Source: CAWGHZ01 sp963822575
Lineage (GTDB): Bacteria > Pseudomonadota > Alphaproteobacteria > MPNO01 > DASWLB01
Assembly (NCBI GenBank): GCA_963822575.1
Contig: CAWGHZ010000003.1
Location: forward strand, 186,001-250,000
Length of the DNA stretch: 64,000 bases
Reading direction: 5' to 3'
In this document: positions 8,369 through 16,382 of the stretch, piece after piece
How positions within the stretch are numbered: the first letter of the stretch is position 1
How the letters are laid out: each line of letters starts with the position of its first letter
Translations under genes and position numbers: made by a program
The notes under the pieces: generated by a model
Seen by the model: the letters and a program-made list of their open reading frames with translations, nothing else
Databases searched by the model: none
Told to the model about the DNA's origin: nothing

Positions 8369-9682
8369 ATGGACCCCCTTCTCGTCGGCGGGCTCGGCCT
8401 TGCCTTGATGTTCGGGCTGATCGCGCTCCAAGTGCCGATCGGCGTGGCGATGGGGCTCGCGGGATTGGTATCGATCTGGGCGATCCTCGGCTTCAGCGCG
8501 GCGTTCACCCTGTTCGCGACCGAGCCCACCAGCGTGATGACCAGCGGCGAGCTCGCCGTCATCCCGCTGTTCCTCCTGATGGGAAGTTTCGCCGGCGCGG
8601 CCGGCCTCTCGTCCGACATCTACCGTGTCGCCTATGCCTTCCTCGGCCACCGGCGCGGCGGGCTCGCCCTCGCCACCATCGGCGGCTGCGCCGGGTTCGG
8701 CGCGGTGTGCGGCTCGTCGATCGCGACAGCGGCGACCATGGCGCGCATCGCGCTGCCGGAGATGCTGGAGCGGCGCTACCTCCCCTCGCTCGCCACCGGC
8801 TGCATCGCGGCTGGCGGCACGCTCGGCATCCTGATCCCGCCGTCGGTGATCATGGTGCTCTACGCCATCCTCACCGAGCAGTTCGTCGTGGCCCTGTTCG
8901 TCGCCGCGATCCTGCCCGGCATCCTTGCCGTGCTGCTGCATTTCGCGGCGATCTTCCTTACCACTCGCTTCGCTCCCGAGGCGGGGCCGGCCGGGCCGCG
9001 TCTCGCCTGGGGCGAGCGCTGGCGCGTGGTCGGCCAGTGCTGGGGCGCGGTCCTGCTCGCCATCGTGGTCGGCGGCGGCATCTATGTCGGGCTGTTCACC
9101 GTGTCCGAGGCGGCGGCCGTGGGCGCGGGCATGGCGTTCGCCTTCGTCGTCGCGCGCGGCAAGTGCACCCGCGCGGTGATGTGGGAGGTGCTGGGCGAGA
9201 CGGCGGCCAACACCGGCATGATCTACGTGATCATCATCGGCGCCTCGATCTTCGCCTACTTCATCTCGCTGTCGCAGATGCCGGGCGAGCTGATCGAGCT
9301 GATCCACGGGCTCGGCCTGCCGCCGATCCTGGTCATGGTACTGCTGACCATCGTCTATTTGATCCTGGGCAGCGTGTTCGACACCATCGCGGCGATGGTG
9401 ATCACCCTCCCCTTCGTGTTCCCGCTGGTCACCGGGCTCGGCTACAACCCGATCTGGTTCGGCATCTACAACGTGATGGTGATCGAGATCGGCCTGATCA
9501 CGCCGCCGATCGGCATCAACGTGTTCGTGCTGCACGGCATGGCGCGGGACATCGCGCTCGGCACCATCTTCCGCGGCATCATGCCGTTCCTTGCCGCCGA
9601 CCTGACGCGTCTCGCGATTTTGCTGCTGTTCCCCGCCATCGCGCTGTGGTTGCCCACGACCCTCGGCGTGCCGATGCAATGA
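8369..9682 (+). CDS. dctM: TRAP transporter large permease (DctM family)
   Basis: 437 residues and a dozen or so hydrophobic segments, the normal size of DctM, the sodium-coupled inner-membrane permease of TRAP systems. Recognisable blocks are PLFLLMGSFAGAAGLSSDIY near residues 70-90, AGGTLGILIPPSVIMVLYA near 148-166 and the C-terminal GLITPPIGINVFVLHG near 374-389, all characteristic of the family. The stop TGA overlaps the start ATG of the following flavin monooxygenase (ATGA), so uptake and that enzyme are probably made from one transcript. Confidence 0.95.
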   Translation: MDPLLVGGLGLALMFGLIALQVPIGVAMGLAGLVSIWAILGFSAAFTLFATEPTSVMTSGELAVIPLFLLMGSFAGAAGLSSDIYRVAYAFLGHRRGGLALATIGGCAGFGAVCGSSIATAATMARIALPEMLERRYLPSLATGCIAAGGTLGILIPPSVIMVLYAILTEQFVVALFVAAILPGILAVLLHFAAIFLTTRFAPEAGPAGPRLAWGERWRVVGQCWGAVLLAIVVGGGIYVGLFTVSEAAAVGAGMAFAFVVARGKCTRAVMWEVLGETAANTGMIYVIIIGASIFAYFISLSQMPGELIELIHGLGLPPILVMVLLTIVYLILGSVFDTIAAMVITLPFVFPLVTGLGYNPIWFGIYNVMVIEIGLITPPIGINVFVLHGMARDIALGTIFRGIMPFLAADLTRLAILLLFPAIALWLPTTLGVPMQ

Positions 9683-10878
9683 CCGGCGCGGACCGCGGGG
9701 CGGCGCCGTCGCGCGCCGAGATCGTCGGCCGGGCCCGCGCCCTGGTCCCCGCGCTCCGCGCCCGCGCCGGCGCCGCCGAACGCGCCCGCCGCGTGCCGGC
9801 CGAGACTGCCGACGAGCTGCGCGCGGCCGGCCTGTTCCGGCTGATCGAGCCGGCGCGCTTCGGCGGCTGGGAGCGGGACTACGACCTCCTGGTCGAGACG
9901 ATCATGACGCTCGCCGAGGGCTGCGCCTCGACCGCCTGGGTCTATGCCATCGCGGCGGGCCAGCACGCGATCGTCGCGAACCTCCCGCTCGAAGCACAGG
10001 AGGAGCTGTGGGGCACATCGCCCGACGCCGTGACCTGCGGGTCGTATGCGCCGCAGGGACGCGCCACGGCGGCACCTGGCGGATGGCGGCTCGACGGGCG
10101 GTGGAGCTTCGTCTCCGGCTGCGACATTGCGGGATGGGCGTTGATCGGCACCATGCTGCCCCAGGCTGACGGCGCGGCCCAGCCGCATTTCGTGCTGGTG
10201 CCGGCGGCGGACTATGCGATCGAGGACGATTGGCACACGGTCGGTCTCGCCGCGACCGGCAGCAAGACGCTCCGCCTCGACGGCGCCTTCGTGCCGGGGC
10301 ACCGCACGATCTCGTTCGCGCGCATGACCCGCCTGCGCGCCGCCGATGACGTGCCGCACCCGCACCCGATGTACCGCCTGCCGATGCTCGCCTTCGTGCC
10401 GTCGGCGCTGGGCGCGGTCGCCATCGGCGCGGCCAAGGGCGCGGTCGACGCGTTCATCGCGACGACCCGGGCGCGCACCACGCGCGGCGGGGTGGGCGCG
10501 GGCCAGGCGCCGATAGCGCGCTTCCCCTCGGTCCAGAGCCGTGTCGCCACGGCACTGGCCGCCGTCGACGCCGCGCGCGAGATCGTGCTGCGCGACAACC
10601 GCGCCGCGCTCGCGACTTTGCGCGAAGGCCACGACCTCACGACCGAGCAGCGCATCGCAATAAGGCGCGGCCAGGGCTTCGCCGTTCAGCTTGCCTTGCA
10701 GGCGGTCGAGACCGTCGCCGCCGCGACCGGCATCGCCGGCATCTTCGACGACCACCCGGTGCACCGCGCCTGGCGCGACGCCGTTGCCGCCAGCCGCCAT
10801 ATCAGCGTCAACTGGGACGCGGTTTCGACCATGGTCGGGGCCGCCGCCCTCGGCCTCGACCTGCCGGGGAATTACTAG
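9679..10878 (+). CDS. Acyl-CoA dehydrogenase-fold flavin monooxygenase (HsaA/HpaH-like, class D)
   Basis: 399 residues with the acyl-CoA dehydrogenase fold: an N-terminal helical part, FARFGGWERDYDLLVE near 52-68, a middle beta domain (GWRLDGRWSFVSGCDIAGWALIG near 134-156) and a C-terminal helical bundle. The FVSG and AVAASRHISVNWD features resemble the flavin-dependent monooxygenases of two-component systems (HsaA, pigment hydroxylases) rather than true dehydrogenases. It overlaps dctM by four bases. A role in oxidising the imported compound is inferred from this coupling. A flavin reductase partner is not seen nearby. Confidence 0.82.
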   Translation: MTGADRGAAPSRAEIVGRARALVPALRARAGAAERARRVPAETADELRAAGLFRLIEPARFGGWERDYDLLVETIMTLAEGCASTAWVYAIAAGQHAIVANLPLEAQEELWGTSPDAVTCGSYAPQGRATAAPGGWRLDGRWSFVSGCDIAGWALIGTMLPQADGAAQPHFVLVPAADYAIEDDWHTVGLAATGSKTLRLDGAFVPGHRTISFARMTRLRAADDVPHPHPMYRLPMLAFVPSALGAVAIGAAKGAVDAFIATTRARTTRGGVGAGQAPIARFPSVQSRVATALAAVDAAREIVLRDNRAALATLREGHDLTTEQRIAIRRGQGFAVQLALQAVETVAAATGIAGIFDDHPVHRAWRDAVAASRHISVNWDAVSTMVGAAALGLDLPGNY

Positions 10879-11008
10879 GAATTGCCGTTAAAATATCCGT
10901 GCGCGCGGCCTGGCGGTGGCGCAAAATTGGCGGACAGGCCGGCGCGCGGGCCGCAGGGGCGGCCGCAGGTTGACGTGCAGCGCGCTTCCGCGAAATGAGG
11001 CTTCCCAG

Positions 11009-11908
11009 ATGCGGTTCCGTTTCCCCCGGTGGTCGGCCATGGCCGTCGTGAGCGTCCTGTCCGCGGGTGGCATGTTGGCCGGAGCGGACGCGCGAGCGGG
11101 GCTGCTGTTCGGGCTGGTCGAACCGGGCGGCCCGCAGAGCACCCTCGCCGTGCTCGATACGGTCGGCTATGGAGTTGTAAGCGGCCTGACGATCGGCGGG
11201 GACGTGGGCGGAATCACGGTCTCGCCGGGCATCGGCGTCACCCCACGGGGGACGATCATCGGTGCGACCGGACCGGGCTCGCCGAACTCGGCGCTCGTCG
11301 CCATCGACCGGGTGACCGGCGCGGTCTCGGCCATCGGGTCGTTCGGGCAGAATGGCCACTCCATGGCGGCGATCGCCTTCGCGCCCGACGGCACGCTCTA
11401 CGGTTGGCTCGACGACGCGTTCGGCGACCTCTACACGATCGACCCGGCGACGGGTGCCGCCGCGAAGGTCGGAGAGTTGGGCCTCGACACGCCGGTTACA
11501 GGTCTCGCCATCGACAGCACGGGGCGGGTCTATGTCACGACTTGCTGTGGCGCGAGCGGCCTGTTCCTTGTCGACCCCACGACCGGCGCCGTCACGTCCG
11601 TCGCGCCCTATGACCCCGACTCGTCGATCCTCGCCCTTGCTTTCACGGCAGGCGACGCGTTGATCGGCGTGCGCGCATCGGGCCCCAACTTCGAGAGCCG
11701 CGACGTGGTGGCGATCGACCCGATTGGCGGCGGGGTCACCTCGCTGGGCGGATCGGTCGCGAGTTTGCGCGCGCTTGCCTTCGACACGATCGACGTTACC
11801 GAGCCGTCCGGTGCCGGGCTCTTCATGGCCGGGCTCGCCGGCCTTTGGCTCAGGCGTGCGCGGCGGCCTGCTTGGCCTTCAGCGCCTTGCGCGCCTCGGG
11901 CGTCATGA
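11009..11908 (+). CDS. Secreted beta-propeller-like protein with PEP-CTERM-type tail
   Basis: 299 residues. The start at 11009 (MRFRFPRWSAMAVV) has GAGG upstream and is followed by a signal peptide ending near DARA. The body holds repeated segments of the form AIDRVTGAVSAIG, TIDPATGAAAKVG and LVDPTTGAVTSVA, which suggest a small beta-propeller. The tail EPSGAGLFMAGLAGLWLRRARR resembles a PEP-CTERM sorting signal: EP motif, hydrophobic helix, arginine cluster. Unusually the frame continues another 13 residues and overlaps the convergent gene by 59 bases; PEP-CTERM proteins normally end at the arginines. No sigma-54 site was found upstream. Sorting would need an exosortase encoded elsewhere. 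Confidence 0.72.
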   Translation: MRFRFPRWSAMAVVSVLSAGGMLAGADARAGLLFGLVEPGGPQSTLAVLDTVGYGVVSGLTIGGDVGGITVSPGIGVTPRGTIIGATGPGSPNSALVAIDRVTGAVSAIGSFGQNGHSMAAIAFAPDGTLYGWLDDAFGDLYTIDPATGAAAKVGELGLDTPVTGLAIDSTGRVYVTTCCGASGLFLVDPTTGAVTSVAPYDPDSSILALAFTAGDALIGVRASGPNFESRDVVAIDPIGGGVTSLGGSVASLRALAFDTIDVTEPSGAGLFMAGLAGLWLRRARRPAWPSAPCAPRAS

Positions 11909-13004
11909 ACGGCAGGTGATGGTCGTCCTTGGAGACGGGCGTCACATCTGCGGCGATCAGGTCCCAGTGCTTGCCGCTGTTCTCCGAGGCGTAGAGCTGG
12001 CCGGTCGCGGTGCCCACCACCAGCATCATGCCGTCCGGCCAGACGTGCTGGCACATCGCTTCGAACGCGCCGACGACGAGGTTCGGCAGGCCGTCGGCGC
12101 GCTCCGTCCACGTGTCGCCGTCGTCGGCGGTGCGCATGACGGTCGAGCCGGCCATGCCCTGGGCGAACCAAGCGCCGGGATTGAGGCTCGACCCGCCCAT
12201 ATAGACGGTCCGCCGGTCTGTGGGGTCGAAGAACAGGAAGTCGGGATAGCCGATCCGGTCGCCCCGCTTCATCAGATGGTCGAAGCTCTCGCCGCCGTCG
12301 CGCGAGCGGTAGAGCCCTTCGCCGGTCGCCAGGAACATGCGCCGGGGATCGTCCGGGTCGATCAGCAGGCGGTGCACGTCGCGATAGGCGTGCTCGCCGG
12401 GTGTTGAGTAGGCCGAGAGCTCGCGCCAGCTCTTGCCGTCGTCCGTCGATTTCAGGAACGCCCCCTGCTCGACCAGCACGTAGACCGTCGCCGGCTCGGT
12501 CGGATGGAAGGTCGTCATCTTCACGTGCGGGATGTGCGGCGGTGGCGGGAAGGTCCACTTGTCGGTGTCGGGCACGTCGTGGATCGATTTGATCTCGCGC
12601 CACGTCTCGCCCAAATCGTCCGAGCGGTAGAGCCCGGCGGGCGAGGTACCGAGGAACAAGCTCACCGTCTCGCCCACCGTGCGGATGTTGAACGAATAGA
12701 CGTGCGGCCGGTCGAGCCCGTTGGCGAGCCGCCGCCAGGACTTGCCTTCGCCGTCGTCGGCGACAAAGAGCCCGCCATTCGCGTGGCAGCCAGCGTAGAG
12801 CTTGCCCGAGCGCGGCTCGTAGGCGAGCGTGCCGACATGCCGGTCGGCGAGCGTGCGCTCGGCGAGCGCCCACGGCTTGCCCGGCCCCCCGCGCCTGAGG
12901 GTCGCCACCCCCTCCAGCGTCGCGACGCGAAGGCACGTCGCTGGCCCCGCAGCCACGGTCCGGTTGTCGCCGTTGGGCGAGAGGTAGGTGACGATGTCCG
13001 CCAT
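11850..13004 (-). CDS. BNR/WD40-type repeat protein (sialidase-like beta-propeller)
   Basis: 384 residues with repeated Asp-box-like units, e.g. LYRSDDLGETWREI, KSTDDGKSWREL, YRSRDGGESFDHL, RTADDGDTWTERA and ASENSGKHWDLI, spaced through the protein as in BNR-repeat propellers. No signal peptide is apparent, so it is probably cytoplasmic. It lies 31 bases downstream of the gentisate-dioxygenase-like gene in the same direction and is likely co-transcribed. Proteins of this type are common in alpha- and betaproteobacterial catabolic clusters but have no proven activity. Its 3' end overlaps the convergent PEP-CTERM-like gene. Confidence 0.85.
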   Translation of the reverse strand: MADIVTYLSPNGDNRTVAAGPATCLRVATLEGVATLRRGGPGKPWALAERTLADRHVGTLAYEPRSGKLYAGCHANGGLFVADDGEGKSWRRLANGLDRPHVYSFNIRTVGETVSLFLGTSPAGLYRSDDLGETWREIKSIHDVPDTDKWTFPPPPHIPHVKMTTFHPTEPATVYVLVEQGAFLKSTDDGKSWRELSAYSTPGEHAYRDVHRLLIDPDDPRRMFLATGEGLYRSRDGGESFDHLMKRGDRIGYPDFLFFDPTDRRTVYMGGSSLNPGAWFAQGMAGSTVMRTADDGDTWTERADGLPNLVVGAFEAMCQHVWPDGMMLVVGTATGQLYASENSGKHWDLIAADVTPVSKDDHHLPFMTPEARKALKAKQAAAHA

Positions 13005-13035
13005 GGTGCCCTCCGTCAGGTCGGGCCGCGGCGTG

Positions 13036-14040
13036 CTAGGCGCGCACCTCGTCGCGCAGGACGCCGAGCCGGGCGAGAATGTCGCGGTCGGTGATCTCGA
13101 AGATCACCGTGTCGTCCGCCGCCGCCGTGTGGCTCACCCAGTTGTTGTGCGGCAGGCAGAAGATGTCGTTGCGCTTCCAGGCGAGCGTGTCGCCGCCGAC
13201 CTTGGTGGTGCCTTCGCCCTCAGCCACCACGCACACCGCGTTGGCCGAGCTGCGCCGCTCCGTCGTCGGGCGGCCCTTCGCGAGCTTGACGAGATAACAG
13301 TCGAGCGAAACCATCGCCGGCCCGCCGGTCACCGGGTTGATGTAGCGCAGCCGGCGCGATCCATCGGCGCCGTCGGGCATGGCGGCCAGCGCCTCGACCG
13401 CCGCGTCCCAGGCGTAGCGGAACAAGGGCGAGTACGGCGTGCCCGGCCCGCCAACCGGCGACAGCCCGGCCGCGGCGTAGGCCGCGTCGGACGGCAGGAC
13501 CGGCACGTCGTGCGCCGGGCCCGGCTCGAACGCGCCGGTCTCGAGATAGCCGTGCAGCGGCACGTCGAGGGCGTCGACCCACACGGCGCGCGTCTTGCCG
13601 TGATGGGCGTGCTCGTGCCAGGTCCAGCCGGGCGTCAGGATCATGTCGCCGCGCTTCATCCAGCATTCCTTGCCGTCGACGATGGTGACAGCGCCGTCGC
13701 TCTCCAGCACGAAGCGGAGCGCGTTCATCGAGTGGCGGTGCGGCCGCGCCGTCTCGCCGGGCAGGATAAGCTGCAGGTTGACGGAAAGGTTGATGGCCGC
13801 GCCGTCGCGCGGCGAATTGAGGAACGCCGGATTGGACAGGCAGAGCACGCGCCGCTCGGCCTCCTCGGTGGTCGCCGCCTTGGCCGCCTGGTCGAGGAGC
13901 GGGTCGAGCGTCTCCCAGCGCCACACGTGCGCGGCCTGCTCCGGCTCGTTGCGCCGCGCTTCGCGCTCCCACAGCGCGTAGACGCTGGCCTCGCCCATGG
14001 CGACGTGGAATGGATCGGTCTTGACGTGCGGCGCGGCCAT
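13036..14040 (-). CDS. Gentisate 1,2-dioxygenase-like bicupin
   Basis: 334 residues, two cupin domains. The N-terminal one has RPHRHSMNALRFVLE near 101-115 and GWTWHEHAHHG near 140-150, the His cluster that binds Fe(II) in gentisate dioxygenases. The C-terminal cupin (NAVCVVAEGEG, LPHNNWVSHTA) keeps fewer ligands, as is usual. AGGAG lies seven bases before the ATG at 14040. It is divergent from an FAD aromatic hydroxylase across 116 bases, so the pair could hydroxylate and then cleave a hydroxybenzoate-type ring. The substrate could also be salicylate or a hydroxynaphthoate. Confidence 0.85.
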   Translation of the reverse strand: MAAPHVKTDPFHVAMGEASVYALWEREARRNEPEQAAHVWRWETLDPLLDQAAKAATTEEAERRVLCLSNPAFLNSPRDGAAINLSVNLQLILPGETARPHRHSMNALRFVLESDGAVTIVDGKECWMKRGDMILTPGWTWHEHAHHGKTRAVWVDALDVPLHGYLETGAFEPGPAHDVPVLPSDAAYAAAGLSPVGGPGTPYSPLFRYAWDAAVEALAAMPDGADGSRRLRYINPVTGGPAMVSLDCYLVKLAKGRPTTERRSSANAVCVVAEGEGTTKVGGDTLAWKRNDIFCLPHNNWVSHTAAADDTVIFEITDRDILARLGVLRDEVRA

Positions 14041-14156
14041 GGCGGACTCCTCTCTGCTGGCCAAATTTTGCGCATACTCGCCGGAACCGGTCAAGAAATG
14101 CAGCCACCGCTTGAGCGCCGCCGGGCCCGCCTGTACGCTCGCCTCAGGAGGATGCG

Positions 14157-15788
14157 ATGGAAACAGAAACACCGATACTGATCGTCGGCGGCGGACCCGT
14201 GGGGCTGGGGCTTGCCGCCGACCTTGGCTGGCGCGGCATCGACTGCCTGCTGATCGAACAGGGCGACGGCACGATCTACCACCCGCGCGCCAACACGGTG
14301 AACTCGCGCACCATGGAGTTCTGCCGCCGCTGGGGCATTGCCGATGAGGTGCGCGCGTCGGGCGCGCCGCCCGACTTCCCGCCGACCATCGTCTACTGCA
14401 CAAGCGTGCCGGGCTTCGAGATCTGCCGCATCGAGCGGCCGACCCATGGCGGGCACAAGCCGCTACCGACCACGCCCGAGCGGTCGCAGCGCTGCAACCA
14501 GGTCTGGTTCGACCCGATCCTGCGCAAGCTCGCCGGAGGCTTTCCGACGGTGAAGCTGCGCTACGGCTGCCGCTTCGAATCGTTCGAGCGCACGGCCGAC
14601 GGCGTCGTCGCCACGGTGCGCGACCGCGAGAGCGGCCGGGCCGAGCACATCCGCGCCCGTTTCCTCGTCGACTGCTCGGGCGGCAATTCGGGCATCGGCA
14701 AGACGCTGGGCGTTCGGCTGGAAGGCCGCCCGGTGCTCTCCTACCACCTCAACATCTTCCTCCGCATCAAGGAGCTGTGGAACCGGCACGAGCTCGGCAA
14801 GGCGGCGTTCTACTTCCTGATCGGCAAGAACGGCGAGTACGGCAGCGTCATCGAGATCGACGGGCGCGAGTTGTGGCGCCTCAACGTGCATGGCGAGCAG
14901 TACAAGGACGAGCCGTCGGCCGACCTGATCGCCGCTTCCATCCGCCGCGCGCTGGGCGACAGGATCCCCTACGAGATTGTCTCGGCGCTGCGCTGGACCT
15001 GCCGCCAGCTCGTCGCCGACCGGTTCCAGGACGGCAACATCCTCCTCGCCGGCGACTGCGTGCACCAGCACGCGCCGTCGGGTGGGTTCGGCATGAACAC
15101 CGGCATGGGAGACGCGGTCGATCTCGGCTGGAAGCTCGCCGCCGCCGTCGAAGGCTGGGGCGGGCCGATGCTGCTCGAATCCTACGGCATCGAGCGCCGC
15201 CCGGTCGCCAAGCGCAACGTCGACGAGGCGACCGACAATGCGCGGCGCACCCTGCCGGCCCACGTGATGGACCGGATCGAGGACAACTCGCCCGAGGGCG
15301 TCGCCGCGCGCAAGGCGGTCGGCGGCCACATCCTGGCCGAGCGCGCCAAGACCTTCATCTCCGATGGCATCGCACTCGGCTATCGCTACGACCCCTCGCC
15401 CATCGTGGTGCCGGACGGTACGCCCGCCCCCAGGGACGAGGTGATGACCTACACGCCCACCGCGCGGCCGGGCTCGCGCGCGCCGCACGCCTGGCTCGCC
15501 GAGGGCAAGTCCACCATCGATCTCTACGGGCGCGGATTCATCCTGATGCGCTTCGGCGGCGCCGACCCGTCCCCCCTGGAGGCCGCGGCGAAGGCACGCG
15601 GCGTGCCGCTCCAGGTGGTGTCGGTCGACGACCCCGCGATCGCCAAGCTCTACGAGCGCAAACTGGTGCTGGTCCGGCCGGACGGCCATGTCTCTTGGCG
15701 GGCCGACCGGGCGCCGGACGACCCGCTCGCTATCGTCGACACGGTGCGGGGCGCCGCCGTCGCCGGGGCGGCGCGGAGCGCGGCCTGA
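14157..15788 (+). CDS. FAD-dependent aromatic hydroxylase (MhpA/PheA-like class A monooxygenase)
   Basis: 543 residues. FAD-binding GXGXXG region IVGGGPVGLGLAADL lies at residues 8-22. The second FAD motif NILLAGDCVHQHAPSGGFG is near 296-314, followed by NTGMGDAVDLGWKLAA, typical of the phenol/3-hydroxyphenylpropionate hydroxylase family. A thioredoxin-like C-terminal domain is plausible from about 450 onward, as in that family. AGGAGG lies just before the ATG. It faces the gentisate-dioxygenase-like gene and overlaps the following nitroreductase by one base, suggesting an aromatic-degradation unit. Confidence 0.88.
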   Translation: METETPILIVGGGPVGLGLAADLGWRGIDCLLIEQGDGTIYHPRANTVNSRTMEFCRRWGIADEVRASGAPPDFPPTIVYCTSVPGFEICRIERPTHGGHKPLPTTPERSQRCNQVWFDPILRKLAGGFPTVKLRYGCRFESFERTADGVVATVRDRESGRAEHIRARFLVDCSGGNSGIGKTLGVRLEGRPVLSYHLNIFLRIKELWNRHELGKAAFYFLIGKNGEYGSVIEIDGRELWRLNVHGEQYKDEPSADLIAASIRRALGDRIPYEIVSALRWTCRQLVADRFQDGNILLAGDCVHQHAPSGGFGMNTGMGDAVDLGWKLAAAVEGWGGPMLLESYGIERRPVAKRNVDEATDNARRTLPAHVMDRIEDNSPEGVAARKAVGGHILAERAKTFISDGIALGYRYDPSPIVVPDGTPAPRDEVMTYTPTARPGSRAPHAWLAEGKSTIDLYGRGFILMRFGGADPSPLEAAAKARGVPLQVVSVDDPAIAKLYERKLVLVRPDGHVSWRADRAPDDPLAIVDTVRGAAVAGAARSAA

Positions 15789-16378
15789 TGGCGCTCGCCG
15801 TCGACCGCGCCTGCCTCGACCGGCTGGTCACGAAGGCGCGCAGCCACAACGCCTGGCTCGACAAGCCCGTGCCCGACGCCCTCCTCCGCGAGCTCTACGA
15901 GATCGCCAAGCAGGGTCCGTCGAGCTCGAACTGCCAGCCGATGCGGATCGTGTTCGTGCGCACGCCGGAAGGGAAGGAAAAGCTCGCCCCGGCGCTGTCG
16001 TCGACCAACCGGGCGAAGACGCTGGCGGCGCCGGTCGTCGCCATCGTCGCGTATTCGCTCGACTTCGCGCCCGACCTGGACCGGTTCTACCACGTGCCCG
16101 GCGCGCGGAACTGGTACACCTCCTCCGACGCGCTGATCGAGGAGACGGGGCTGCGCAACGCGTCGATCCAGGGCGCGTTCTTCATCGTCGCGGCGCGCGC
16201 GGTGGGGCTCGATTGCGGGCCGATGTCGGGCTTCTCCAACCGCAAGGTGGACGAGGCCTTCTTCCCCGACGGCCGCACCAGGTCGAACTTCCTCTGCTCG
16301 CTCGGCTACGGCGATCCCGCCGCGCTCTACCCCGACATGGGACGGCGCACGTTCGACGAGACCTGCAGCTTCGCGTAG
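15788..16378 (+). CDS. Nitroreductase family protein, RutE-like (malonic semialdehyde reductase)
   Basis: 196 residues, the exact size of RutE. The family stretch AKQGPSSSNCQPMRIVFV (near 39-56) binds FMN. GARNWYTSSDALIEETGLRNASIQGAFFIVAARAVGLDCGPMSGF and a C-terminal SLGYGDP follow the RutE pattern. Its ATG shares a base with the stop of the upstream hydroxylase (TGATG). No other rut pyrimidine-degradation genes are present, so here it more likely reduces a semialdehyde or other electrophile from the neighbouring aromatic pathway; that role is inferred. Confidence 0.87.
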   Translation: MALAVDRACLDRLVTKARSHNAWLDKPVPDALLRELYEIAKQGPSSSNCQPMRIVFVRTPEGKEKLAPALSSTNRAKTLAAPVVAIVAYSLDFAPDLDRFYHVPGARNWYTSSDALIEETGLRNASIQGAFFIVAARAVGLDCGPMSGFSNRKVDEAFFPDGRTRSNFLCSLGYGDPAALYPDMGRRTFDETCSFA

Positions 16379-16382
16379 GCGG

